Assembly: GCA_961205875.1 (NCBI GenBank)
Contig: OY540822.1
Span: forward strand, 8,248,501 to 8,312,500
Reading direction: 5' to 3'
Source: Sialis fuliginosa
Taxonomy: Eukaryota > Arthropoda > Insecta > Megaloptera > Sialidae
DNA length: 64,000 nt
Shown: piece after piece, positions 1 to 11,045 of the stretch
How the letters are laid out: the number at the start of each line of letters is the position of its first letter
Position numbering within the stretch: the first letter of the stretch is position 1
Notes under the pieces: generated by a model
What the model saw: the letters and a program-made list of their open reading frames with translations, nothing else
Databases searched by the model: none
Told to the model about the DNA's origin: nothing
Position numbers and translations under genes: made by a program

Positions 1-223
1 ATACTTTAACTTATTGTAACACATTTAGCGACTCTGACCGTACAAAATAATTTTCATAATATCGTCACTGTTTTAATACCGTTGGTGTTTACATACCACG
101 CGTGCGCGAAAATAGTCAAACACTTCATGAAACTTAAGGAGAACTGTTAGATAGACTAGAAACCTCATTTGAAAGTGCCTGCTGATTAGCAAATTTTGCT
201 AGCTTGTTTATAATACTGCACAT
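1..223. mobile_element. Copy of a foldback MITE family (family A), cut by the window edge
   Basis: The stretch matches parts of 39400-39720 (ACCGTACAAAATAATTTTCA, then the CATTTGAAAGTGC ... GCAAATTTTGCTAGC end and a TTTATAATACTG terminus). Related copies are at 38519-39720 and 60630-60905. It is non-coding. Its other end lies outside the window. Confidence 0.75.
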
Positions 224-828
224 TACACTGTTTTATATTTTTCTTTCTATTTGCAATTTTTCAACTACACAAATAAATTTTTAGAACTACAGTTTTCATT
301 TTTCATATTTTATTGTGCAGTTTTGAAATTTCTTTAAAATAACTCCTGGGTTTACCAGAATTTTGTCACAGAGAAAAAAGAGGGCATTTTTCTACAAAAG
401 ATATTTTCTATAAAAATTCTAAATAAAATTTTCTATAAAAGAGATATTCTGGCAACCTTATTACTATCAATTATTTTGTCAAAAGTGGGATATTATAATT
501 CACAATTTTATTTAATAAATATTTAGATTTTTGGCAAAAATAAAAATGATTCGTGTCATATAACATTTATTGATTTTAGATTCTATAAAAACACATAAAT
601 ATTACAAAAATAGATATGTTAGAAAATGATGCAGGTATATTTCTTTACATTTGGATTAAAGATTCATTCAATTAAATTAGTTCATCTATATCTGTATTAC
701 AAGGAGAATACAAAAAGTTTACGTTCCAATGTATACCTGTCACCACTGCTTTTAGATTCCTAATTTCAACTCAACGCACAGTAATTTTTTGGCTAGTTTA
801 TGTTTCATAAGAATGCTAAACTTAAACT

Positions 829-981
829 AAAAATATACACCTTAACCACAATGAAATAATGTCACTCGACACGTGTTTCGACTTCACATGAAGGTCCTCG
901 TCAGGAGCCTAACAGTTCCAGACTGAAACTGATAGGCTTTGATGAGTGACATTATTTTATTATGGTTAAGGTGTATATTTT
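829..981. mobile_element. Short foldback element carrying a hammerhead-like motif
   Basis: Inverted arms of about 36 bases (829-865 and 945-981) differ at only a couple of positions; they read AAAATATACACCTTAACCA inward. The centre holds the hammerhead-like sequence at 861-909 and a second small hairpin at about 910-937. A related degenerate piece is at about 11160-11230. Confidence 0.75.
861..909 (-). ncRNA. Hammerhead-ribozyme-like motif
   Basis: On the minus strand the order is short stem I (GCTC with GAGT), core CTGACGA (898-904), a stem-loop of 18 bases, core GAAA (876-879), a self-complementary stem III ACACGTGT (869-876), and the cleavage triplet GTC ending at 868. These are the conserved elements of a type I hammerhead with the very short stem III known from Penelope-like retroelements and retrozymes. 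Stem II needs one bulge or mismatch, so activity is uncertain. Confidence 0.6.
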
Positions 982-1213
982 TAACATCCCAACTGGAAGT
1001 TATTGTAATCAGTTCAAAAATCAAAATCAAAATTTTCAACATATTTGTATGTTTTAAGGTCACTATAGTTAACTATAGTATATTTACACTATTTTTAGAA
1101 AGATGCCATTTTTTACGTTCACGAAATCTCGCAAATGAAAAAAGCTATTGACTTCGTTGGAGTGCCAATCGAAGCGTCTTGACGTAAATATGAACTGAAA
1201 GAAAGGATTTTCG

Positions 1214-1460
1214 AAATTCAACCCCTAAGGGGGTAAAAAGGGGTGTACAGTTTTTTTTGTCGGATTTTCTTGAAACTTAGCATAAATATTCTACAATACA
1301 AATAATGAAAAATGTATTTCAGTATTTTTTTTGTTAATTCAACCCCTAAAGGGGTAAAAAGGGGTGTAAAGTTTTTTTTTGTCAGATTTACTTGAAACTT
1401 AGCATAAATATTCTACAATACAAATAATGAAAAATGTATTACAGTATTTTTTTTGTTATA
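1214..1460. repeat. Two tandem units of about 121 bp
   Basis: Two nearly identical units follow each other, each starting TTCAACCCCTAA and containing AAAAAGGGGTGTA, then CTTGAAACTTAGCATAAATA. A third, decayed start follows near 1460. No coding potential. Confidence 0.8.
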
Positions 1461-2309
1461 CGTGCCTAAACAGCCATAGAAGGGGTGAAAGGTGAAAACC
1501 ACCCTCAAAATTTGAATTTTAAATACTAATAAATAAGTCTACAATTCATATTGCCTTGGAAACAAACGCAATTAAATTTAAATTGTCAGACTAGTTTTAT
1601 AAAACAAATGCAATTTAATTCTAAATGTCAAATTAGTTATTCTAAAAATGTGTGTTATATTATTGACATTAGAATATTAGAAAACTAATATTCATAATAC
1701 AAACGTGAGTTTTATTTCTGACCAATTTTATTTCAATTTTTCATATACATATTAAAAAAATATTCACATAAACTATACGGAAACAATAAATAATCAGTAT
1801 TCAAGTATTTATAATCATACTGTGTTGGGAAGTTGATTGTGTGGACCTAAAGGGTCTCACCCCACCCCAAGCTTGTTAGTTTAGTGCCGTTTACACCCGG
1901 TTATAGGTTATAGTTAAACCGGAATAAAAGCACTGTATAAACGTACTCAATATTTCACTTGCGAATTTGTTACTTACATATTTTTTTAAAATAAAACCTG
2001 CTTGAACGTCTAACAAATTAAAAATAATTGTATGTACAAAATAGTTGACGTATATATACACTTTTGGCAACAAGTATTTCGGGTCGTTTTGAATTTAAAT
2101 AAAGGAAGTAAATATATTTTTTGTTTTTTAAAATAAACAAATTTCCGATTTAAATTGTTACTGTGCTAATATACTTAGAATATACAATATGTAAAAAAAA
2201 GTAAGAACGATTAATTGTATAGATTAAAATATTAACTGTATAAAAAAGTGGGTGTGTGCACACGCGTTAGAAGTTATACTTATTTTGCATTATTGAAAAA
2301 TATATATAT

Positions 2310-2625
2310 ATTTCGGTTCAGGGTTTCGTTCCAAAAAAAATAACGGGTTTTCCGTTTTTTTCGGTTTTCGGTTCAGCTCCGAGTGATTAATTAAAAAAAA
2401 AAAAAATATCTGTATTAAATTTTTTTTTTCTACCATAATTTAGAACATTTTATGATACTTGTATGATAGTCCGAGCAACAATTGAAGTGGAAAATAAGAC
2501 CATGTTAACGCGCGTATTTTAACATGTACAGAACCGTAAAAACCGATATTTTTATTTCGGTTCTGTCCCGGTTTTCGTTCCGGCAAAAAATAACGGTTTT
2601 TCCGGTTCGAAGCCCTGAATTAAAT
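2310..2625. mobile_element. hAT-like MITE (family B), decayed copy
   Basis: It resembles 40456-40725 along its length: CTCCGAGTGATTAATT, TCTACCATAATTTAG, and a terminal part reading CAGGGCTTCGAACCGG on the minus strand. No clear target duplication is left here. Confidence 0.55.
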
Positions 2626-2659
2626 AGCTCAATGTTTAAAATGATATATCATTTTAAAT

Positions 2660-2955
2660 ATAAACACAAATAATTAACTTTATATCAAGTTTAACATATT
2701 TAAATTCTAAAATTCAGAATATTTTTGCTACAAAATTTACTTATACAATTTTCAATAGATAATTTGAGTACTTATTATAAATGAATAGTACTTCTTTATC
2801 TAGCAAATGAGTTTCAAAATATCTTTGTTTGGTACATGGAGAAATGATTTAAATATTATAATAATCAAATAGGAGGAGCCTACTAAGTTTGTGATAAGCG
2901 AATTTGAATGAAAACTAGTCGACCACTTCTGCATGCGACTCTACATTATTAAATA
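2660..2955. repeat. Dispersed repeat shared with 55895-56135
   Basis: Both places carry TACTTATACAATTTTCAATA, then AGTACTTCTTTATCTAGC, TTGGTACATGGAGAAATG and CGACCACTTCTGCATG. It ends just before the acceptor of the first visible sarcalumenin exon. Confidence 0.75.
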
Positions 2956-2987
2956 CATTTAACTTATATGTATTTATTTATTTTTAG

Positions 2988-5900
2988 CATACTGTGATGA
3001 AACACCGTCGATTCTAGAGTGTAAACCTTATATAGAAAAGGCATTAAAAGATCACATAGAAGGTGGTGTTAGTGAAAGTACAATATTAGAAAATATATCA
3101 GGAGAAACTGCGCATGAAGATATCCAAAGTACTGAAGATGTACAACAATTGGACAGTGCAAGTGTAGAGATAGTGACAGAAGCGTCTGAAAGTGAAGAAA
3201 AGCAACAGCATGATGAAACAACGGAAAATACAGATCAAGAAAGCAGTGAAGAGGTAACGAATAGCGGAGAACAAGGACAAGACAGCGAAGAGTCTAAAGA
3301 AAATGTTCAAGATGATAAAAGTGCCGAAGAAGAAAATGCACAGGTACGTTTTATTTGATTGCTTATTATACACGATTTGTCACATACGCAGTGCCTGATT
3401 AAGCCAGCGCGAGGCCTGTAGCAAATGTTATAATGAGGCTCTTGACAGTGGTGTCACTAGGAGGTGACACTCGGGGTGGAAATCGATAGTGCCACCCCTC
3501 CCCAAATAAGAAAGTGCAAGCTTTTGAATGAGCTTTGGATCATGCAAATCTAATAATTTTTCGCGGAGATATAACTGTTTGAAAATTTGAATTTTTTGCT
3601 TTTTTTTAACTATCCCTTCTATTTTATATTTATATTTCTCAATTTAATGTGTGCAAATTTAGAAAAATCGATTTAAAAAATCAAAGATCGGAGCTTTAAA
3701 AATCGATTTTTCGATAAAATCGAATCGAGATCGGAAACCCTAAAATTAAATTATTAATTATTGTAGATTTGTACACCCCATATCAACTATTAAGCCGCAG
3801 GGCCCTCAGCTACGCATTTGCTAGTCCTGCTACATGGCTAAACCGGCACTGCACATACGTAATTTTTAACAAAACCATACTGACGTGGAGCTATAACAGA
3901 GGTTCCCAAACCCTTTTTGAACTAAGGTTTTCCCACGGCGCCCTTCGTAAGTCAACACTTGACTAACTTGTAATGAACAAGTCAAAAAACTGCATTAGTG
4001 AACAAATTCATTTAATGGGATGGATGAGCATTCTGTATTAACATAATGGTGTAACATTTCTTCAAAACAGTGAGAGATGCGGTAGCGTTTGGAATATATT
4101 TATTTTTTTAAGAAGAATGAAATATGATAGTTATTCTTGTTTAAATCAGCTCCAAATAATTCAAAAAGAATATGGAAAAAGTTTCAGCCCTCTATTTAAA
4201 AAAATGACCATTACCAGAGGGGGATGATTTTCCCATTTAAAATACACGTATTTTTTCGATTTTTCAAAGACCTACTAGCAGAGGCGTATTTACCATGGGG
4301 CCAAAAAAAGGTCATCAGCTTTTTATGTAGTTTATATTTTCCATTATTTATATAAACTTCTCACTGTTTAGTTTATATAGGAATTTTGACTGTTAAAAAT
4401 ATATTATATTTTCCCTTGGTACAGGGGCGACAATTTTTTTTACCAGGGCGGCAATTATGTTTGACAAGGGCGACAATTTTTTTACCCAGAACGGCAATTA
4501 TTTTTTACCCAGGGCGGCAGTTTTTTTTGGCCCAGGGCGGCACTTAACTTAATACATCACTGCGTACTAGAGTGTCTTAAACTCTTTCTCAAAATCTAGA
4601 ATACTCATGAAAGCATCCCTGATACTCATATTCCATATCTTGATGAATAAAGTAAACTTCTGATTCAACGTTGTCAGCTACATGGGTCATTGGGTCATTC
4701 GCGCCGAGGTCAGTCAAGAGTTAATATTATTTTAATACTTATTAGATACGCGCCTGATACCACTGTATTAATTATACAGTCAATACAGTGTATTCCAAGT
4801 TGATTAAGACACAAGAAATTTAACATGGAGGCAATTAGAAGTGTTGTAGTAGCCTTTGGTCAAATTTAAAAATTGGTGCATTTTGAAATGCCGCCACAAA
4901 ATTTAATAAAATAGTAATATTAGTATTTTGTTTTCAAATTTATATCTGCCAAAAAATATTATTAAGTATAATTGTATCTAGGATGTTTATTTTAATTTCA
5001 TTAATGTATTTTATTCTTAATTAAAGTTGAAAACAAAATACTGTTGATTAATTTAAAGTTTATCAGTTAGTTTCGAGGCGGCATTTCAAAATACACCAAT
5101 CACACATCGTTAAATTGGACCAAAGGTTACTACAACATTTCTAATTATTGAATTATCTCCATGTTAAATTTCCTATGTCTTAATCAATTTGGAATACACT
5201 ATATACTGTTCTATACACGTTTAATAATATATATGTTTATTTTAGAGTACTGAACACATATCTGATAGTGGAGAGCAAGGACTTGAAACCCAAGCGTCCG
5301 AAGAGCATCTCACAGCTGAAGAAAATGTATCCGAAGCAGAACATATCGAAACGATCGAGTCTGTCGTAGAACCGTCCGCTTCACATGAAGAAAATATAGC
5401 TGAAGAATCATCTACAGAGATGATGCAAGATCAACCAGCTGAAGAAATTCCCGTTGAAGAGGAACAAGTTGAAGAAACGCAATCTGAAGAACATGTCGAA
5501 GAAGCACAAAGTGTTGAACATGCTGAAGAACATGTAGAAGAGGAACATACAGAAGAACACGCAGAAGAAGAACAAACAGAAGAACAAGCAGAAGAGGAAC
5601 ATACAGAAGAACATGCAGAAGAACATGCAGAAGAGGAACATACAGAAGATGAACATGCAGAAGAGGAACATACAGAAGGGGAACATACAGAAGAGGAACA
5701 CACAGAAGAGGAACATACAGAAGAGGAACAAGCAGAAGAACATGTAGAAGAGGAACATGCAGAAGAAATTACAGAAGAGGAACATGTAGAAGAGGAACAT
5801 GTTAAGGATGAAAGCGTTGAAGAAGGACATGTTGAAGAGCAAGTCCAAGAAGACTCCGAAGACGAATTAAAACAAGTACAAGATGAAGATCAGGTTCAAG

Positions 5901-8605
5901 AAGAGCATGCTGATGAAGAATCTGTTGTTTCAAGTGAAACCACAATAGAAAAAGAATCAGTTGAAGATCAAGAACAAGCACAGCTTGCTAGCGAAGAACA
6001 AGTCAAAGAAGAAACAGTATCTGTTGAAGAAGAAGAAGTAGCTACTGCTCAAGCATCTGTTGAAGCACAAGAAGAAGTTAAAGAAAGTGAAGAAACAGCA
6101 ACTGAAAGTGAAACCACTGGAGAAGATGCAGTAGAACAAATAAATGCTGAAGAAGAAAAGAGCAAAGAAACTGAAGAACAGGAAGAAGTACAATCAGAAG
6201 GAGAAGTGCAAGAAGAAAAAGAAACCAATCCAGAGGATGATTTGACAAAGGTAATTATTAAATTTATTATATAGTTGATGATTTTTTTTTATTTACCTTT
6301 TTTGTATACCTATATATAATTTATATATATTTATATATATAAAAAATAAAAAATAAATAAAAACAAACAAGTTTGTTTTTATTTATATTTAACGTCACTA
6401 CTATTATATTATTTATATATATATATATAAATAAAAAAAACTTGTTTGTCTAAACGTCAAAAATTTAATAAAGAATAAGTATTCGCAAGTTTTCGATTCA
6501 CAGAATCATCGTCAGGCTAAAATATAATAAATAACAATTAAATACAATTAATATAATTTAATTTAATGAAAATATTGATATTTTAAAAATAAAAATTCTG
6601 AAATATACTTATTAAGGAAGAACAAAATGTGAGAACGATGTCGTTATCTCAACAATATTCATGTGACTACGGAAATGTTTGAAAAAATAACAAATCTGAA
6701 TTTTGATATAAATAGAATAGATATAAATTTCATTATTTAATATTTCTACAGGAAACGATTATTCCTGAAGTTTTGAGACAACGTGAACACATAGGCGAAC
6801 TTCTTGGGCTGGGAGAAGAAATGGCTGAAAAAGACTTGGTCACTGCAAAAGCTATTGATGTTACTTTGCGTGAATTGAAGCGTCTGTCTGATACTGCAAT
6901 AAAACCTTTGGAAACTTTATATAAATATCGAGACCTGAGCAACCGTCACTTTGGAGGTTTTTAAATATTTATATTAATTAATTTTAATAATATAACATGT
7001 CTATGTTATTTTTAGATCCAGAAATTTTCTCAAAACCACTGGTTCTTTTTATGGGACCATGGAGCGGGGGGAAATCCACAATGATAAACTACTTATTAAA
7101 TAACGAATATAACGAAACAGCTTTAAGAACAGGAGCAGAACCATCACCGGCTTACTTCAACATAGTAATGTGGGGAGCAGAAGCTGAAGTCCTTGATGGC
7201 ACGCAACTAGCAGCGGACTGGACGTTCTCTGGTTTACAGAAATTCGGACAAGGTTTAGAAGATCGGTTAAGAGGACTCAAACTTCCAAATAAACTTTTGG
7301 AGAAAGTTAACATTGTTGAAATTCCTGGTATTTTAGAAGTACGTAAACAAGTTTCCAGAGTATTTCCTTTCAATGACGCATGTCAGTGGTTCATCGACAG
7401 AGCTGATATTATTTTCTTAGTATACGATCCGTCCAAACTAGATGTAGGACCGGAAACCGAAGCAATTTTAGATCAACTCAAAGGCCGTGAATATCAGGTA
7501 ATTAATTATAAATAATTGTAATATATCATAAGAAAATAGTTTTGTTTCTGTCGTCTATATAGACACGGATAATCTTGAACAAGGCCGACATTGTAAAGCC
7601 AGAAGAACTGATGCGAGTTCAAGGTGCATTGATTTGGAACATTTCACCATTGATGTCATCTTTGCAACCTCCAGTTATGTACACTACATCACTGTGGTCA
7701 GTGCCTTATCAATCAGGATCCCCGGAAAGGCTCCTTTATGCACAGGAAAGGTCTTTTCTCAGAGATCTTCGTCAAGCAATCGAACGGCGTGTAGAGAATA
7801 AGATTGCCAGTGCAAGACGTTTTGCTGTAAGTAGCTATAAATATGTATTACATATAGTACAATCACTAGGGTGTATATAAAAAAATCGATTTTTTTCCTT
7901 GCTCTCGTTAAGAAATAAGTTTATGACCCAAAATAAATCTCCCCACAAGGATTACCTTTTACCATTTAAGGATGATTAATGAAAATTTTTTAAGGATATA
8001 ATTTTGTAGAGAATAAAATTATGTTCTAATAATGCTAACTATGATGTTATTCAAATGGGAAATGGGACTCCCCCTTGCGACACCTTTTAAAATTGAACTA
8101 CAGGGTAATCCTTTCAACGAGGATTTATTTTAGGTCAAAAACTAACGTATTTCGTCACGAGAGCAAAATATATTTTTTTAACACACCCTAACGTTCATTT
8201 GAAATAACTTAACGTTGTACGTTATTATAGGTACGTGTACGCAACCATGCCAAAATGGTGGACTGTTATTTGACAACATATTACAACCACAAGACGCTGT
8301 TTGGAAACCGCAAAATGATTTCAGATGAAATCATCGAACATCCGCAAGAGTATCATATATACGAAGGGTTGTCAACCCTGACAAACATTTCTCGTTACGA
8401 TCTTCCAGATCCGGATGTTTATCGTGACTTTTTCAAGTTGAATCCACTCTATGAATTCCAACAGCTTTCCTCTACTTGCACATATTTCCGTGGTTGTCCG
8501 ATAAACCGGTTAGACATAGCCATCGCTTATGATTTACCTGAACTTGTTGGAAAATACAAGAAAATGATTGAACCCATATCCAATAAACCCGCATCACACA
8601 GTTGA
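2988..8605 (+). CDS. SRL: Sarcalumenin-like dynamin/EHD-type GTPase, 5' end missing
   Basis: Sarcalumenin is a luminal ER/sarcoplasmic-reticulum glycoprotein that helps calcium storage and SERCA stability; its C-terminal half is an EHD/dynamin-like GTPase fold. Six exons join in phase: 2988-3343, 5246-6250, 6752-6956, 7016-7497, 7563-7826, 8231-8605 (894 residues plus stop). Counting from the first visible residue, 1-455 are Glu-rich and acidic, the helical EHD N-domain begins near 454, the P-loop GPWSGGKST is at 535-543, the G3 position reads VEIPG (622-626, not DxxG), and the G4 motif NKAD is at 688-691. The end (YDLPELVGKYKKMIEP) matches the family C-terminus. The first visible exon starts in phase 1, so upstream exon(s) with the start codon and signal peptide must exist; I did not find them in 1-2987. 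Identity is strong for the GTPase half; the acidic half is joined by phase and by family architecture. Confidence 0.92.
4146..4700. mobile_element. Partial foldback element related to 32368-32962
   Basis: The part 4146-4275 (CAGCTCCAAATAATTCAAAA, AAAATGACCATTACCAGAGG) and the part 4565-4690 (AAAATCTAGAATACTCATGA) match the left and right sides of the longer foldback in the X11 gene. They are separated by the hAT-like insert at 4279-4562. The stretch 3344-4145 of this intron holds other decayed repeats but no gene. Confidence 0.7.
4279..4562. mobile_element. hAT-like MITE inserted in a foldback
   Basis: Ends read CAGAGGCGTATTTACC and, at the other side, ACATCACTG. The flanks are CCTACTAG and CGTACTAG, seven of eight bases alike, as expected for a hAT target duplication. 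The inside repeats ACCCAGGGCGGCA-type units. It is a sister of 38537-38997. Confidence 0.75.
4790..5212. mobile_element. Inverted-repeat element (family C)
   Basis: Arms of about 150 bases face each other: TATTCCAAGTTGATTAAGAC on the left, with its complement near 5185-5205, and TTTTGAAATGCCGCC with its complement near 5080. The same ends bound the larger element at 48418-50215. It ends about 30 bases before the acceptor of the acidic exon. Confidence 0.8.
5246..6250 (+). CDS. SRL: Acidic Glu/His/Thr repeat exon of the sarcalumenin-like gene
   Basis: This exon (335 codons, phase 0 at both ends) has almost no hydrophobic residues. From about 5500 to 5800 it is an imperfect tandem of a six-residue unit of the type EEEHTE/EEEHAE, encoded by an 18-base repeat. 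Outside the repeat it stays rich in Glu, Gln, Ser and Val. Vertebrate sarcalumenin also has a long acidic N-terminal part that binds calcium with high capacity and low affinity. The same role here is an inference from composition. The repeat is likely to vary in length between alleles. Long antisense frames opposite it are by-products of GAA/GAG codons. Confidence 0.85.
6385..6690. mobile_element. Copy of the foldback family at 9816-10019
   Basis: It shares AACTTGTTTGTCTAAACGTC, TTTAATAAAGAA, TATTCGCAAG, GAATCATCGTCAGGCT and AAGGAAGAACAAAATGTGAG with the element at 9.8 kb, in the same order, but the second arm is mostly lost and other sequence separates the blocks. It lies in an intron of the sarcalumenin-like gene next to TA-rich sequence. 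Confidence 0.7.
7867..8191. mobile_element. Inverted-repeat MITE in the last sarcalumenin intron
   Basis: Left TAGGGTGTATATAAAAAAAT, then TTGCTCTCGTTAAGAAATA and GACCCAAAATAAATC, pairs with its diverged complement ending at about 8191. The two arms are about 95 bases and the element nearly fills the intron. Confidence 0.75.
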
Positions 8606-8781
8606 AATGTTTGTTCAACTAACCAGATAAAGACGTTTTTATAATCAACAGTGGGGAGTTATATAAGTCCATTGATTTGATTCGTTTATATTTTTCAGTT
8701 GGGTTTATGTTACTATTTATTTATTAAATTAAATGTTTTACAATAGTAAATTGTGTTCAAATGTATATTCGGAATACACAT

Positions 8782-8867
8782 AATAAATGTGATACGATTT
8801 ACTAATGTAAACTAAATGTAAAAATTATTTCACTAGTATGAAACATGCTTCTCCAGTTTTGAATAAA
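8782..8867 (+). promoter_or_regulatory. Candidate polyadenylation signals of the sarcalumenin-like gene
   Basis: Two AATAAA hexamers (8782-8787 and 8862-8867) lie 177 and 257 bases after the stop codon, a normal 3' UTR distance. In such AT-rich DNA the hexamer is common by chance, so this rests on position only. Confidence 0.4.
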
Positions 8868-9815
8868 ACATTATAATGAACTGTATTTCTTTGAATCAAG
8901 TATTCAGATTATATTAATAATACCTACTAATTAAAACAAATGCATTTATAACAACGATGAGCAAGATGAACAAAATGTTGATGGATTAAAATAAAATTTA
9001 ATACTCCGTTAACAGTTTTGATTTAATAAAATATATATGTATTAAAATGTTTTATAATGAACATTCCAGTAAAAAAGATAAAAGTACACTGTTTCAAATA
9101 TAGATACAAAGAATAATAATATTTATCTCGCTAAATTTTAAAATAGAAAATACAAATGATTAGGTATTGTTAATAATTACGAATTAACAAAATGCTTCAC
9201 ATACAAAAACTGACACTAATGTTCGAAGAAATACAGTACAAAATTTACAGATTTTATCCATGTAATTTTCAGGTGTTCATTTTTTCTAATTCTTTGTATA
9301 TATGTATATATAAATATATATATATGTATACGTATCCATGTATAAAAATATTTCTCAAATGTCGATTAAAATTTTTCTTTACACGTGTAAAGAAGAAACA
9401 TTTTTTTCGAATAGAATTATTCCATAATTGGTGTGAAAAAATATAAATTTGTTAATTTCCCTGATTGAATATTTGTTTAAAACAAAAAAAAAGTTGAAGA
9501 AATTTTTCGTTCTTAAATAATTTAGAACGAAATTGTTATAAAACTTGCTCAACATTTACTCGATAAATTTTCACAAGATTGTTATGAATTTTATAAATTA
9601 AAAATATATTGTATATAATATAATTATATATGTATATGTTATTGTCATAAGAAACGTAGATGTATTTTAAATACTGAAGTTATAATAGATATTCACTGTT
9701 AATAAATCTAATGTAAAATTAACAGTGTTTACTTTTACCTATATATATAAATCCTTAATAATATACTAATAGTGACGTTAAATATAAATAAAAACAACTT
9801 GTTTGTCTAAACGTC

Positions 9816-10019
9816 AAAAATTTAATAAAGAAAAAGTATTCGCAAGCTTTCGATTCCAGAATCATCGTCAGGCTATTAAGGAAGAACAAAATGTGAGAAA
9901 CAATATTCATGAATATTGTTGAGATAATGACATCTTTCTCACATTTTGTTCATCCTTAATAGCCTGACGATGATTCTGTGAATCGAAAGCTTGCGAATAC
10001 TTTTTCTTTATTAAATTTT
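9816..10019. mobile_element. Near-perfect foldback element with hammerhead-like relics
   Basis: The arms (9816-9901 and about 9932-10019) are almost exact complements around a small AT-rich centre with ATATTCATGAATAT. On the minus strand the left arm, and on the plus strand the right arm, read CCTGACGATGATTC, then GAATCGAAAGCTTGCG, which resembles the CTGANGA ... GAAA order of a hammerhead. The expected cleavage triplet and stem I are poor. Confidence 0.75.
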
Positions 10020-10032
10020 AAGACAAATATAT

Positions 10033-10920
10033 ATACTAGCAGTGCCCACGCGGCTTCGCTCGCGTAGACTACGGAATTATTGTTTAGGATTTTTGAAAAA
10101 TATAGTTTAATTAATTAAGTACAAACACGATTAGTTATTATTGTAATAATAATTTATCAATACCTAAATTACCTAACAAAAACGAATCAGAAGAAAAAAG
10201 TACAAATAATTTGTGTTCTGTTTAAATTTAAATGTTAATTATTGAAAACAAAATAAACTCAAACGATCAGCCGAGGGAATCCGAATATCTACCGATCGTA
10301 AGCGAATCCAGTCTGTTGTACATCGCTTCGATGCGGCACGACACAATACATTTAAAATGTTACCTTTATAAATATATTTTAAGATATTTTCTAAACTATA
10401 CGACCAAATTGGATGCTGTAAAGGGTAAATTATATCTACATTAAGTGCTTATGACGATGAAATCATTTATTTCGATATGGATTAATGTTTTGAAGGTCAT
10501 AAGTCCATGTAAACAGAACCCAAATATTTTATGTTTTCTTTGTAACATAAAAGCAGTCATTGTGGCTTAAATATAAAAGTTAGACATATAGTGTCGCGGA
10601 CTTTATTGTAGAACTTTTGATTCTACACAATTCCTTAATACATTGTTTTGTTCTATATTGAACGGTTTAGGCAGCGTATTACAAAACAGCGCGCCGACGG
10701 CAAAAATTTTTCCGACTTGATTTACTATTATTGTCACTGCTTAGTTGTTATGTTACCTAATGTAACAAAATATAGCCTATAACCTGGCCAGAGAACGTAC
10801 CTATGAATTAAAAAAAAAACACGTAAATCGGATAAGTGGTTCTCGAGTGATAAGCGCACAAACGGACAGACAGACAGACAGATAGACAGAGAGACGTTGA
10901 GCTTTATATATATTAAGGAT
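10033..10920 (+). mobile_element. Decayed RTE/SINE-like repeat
   Basis: It begins ACTAGCAGTGCCCACGCGGC followed by TTCGCTCGCGTAG and ends with a run of GACAGACAGACA units and TATATATATTAAGGAT. This pair of ends is typical of short non-LTR-derived repeats in insect genomes. I found no reverse transcriptase frame inside. Confidence 0.5.
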
Positions 10921-11045
10921 AAGTACTTTTTCGTCGTTTAAAATGGGTTAAGTACAAGTACATTAAAAGTAAAGTACTCGTGGACTGAGTACCGAGTACA
11001 CTAAAAGTACTTAGAGTACAGTACTCGAGTACTGCAAAACTCTGA
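10918..11045. repeat. GTAC-rich degenerate repeat
   Basis: The stretch is packed with AGTAC and GTACT. It ends, on the minus strand, TTTTGCAGTACTCGAGTACT. Similar stretches are at 60950-61090, 61478-61680 and 63060-63140. Confidence 0.65.

Noticed and set aside
1..2987. Search for the sarcalumenin signal-peptide exon
   Set aside because: No frame with a start codon, hydrophobic stretch and a donor giving phase 1 stood out; the frame at 939-1151 is part of a foldback arm and AT-rich sequence.
5408..5848. 146-codon antisense frame rich in Phe, Cys, Leu and Met opposite the acidic exon
   Set aside because: It mirrors GAA/GAG/CAT/ACA repeats on the coding strand. Composition is explained entirely by the sarcalumenin-like repeat, with no independent signal.
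10860..10900. GACAGACAGACA run considered as a stand-alone microsatellite
   Set aside because: It sits at the end of a longer repeat that starts near 10033, so it is better read as that repeat's tail.
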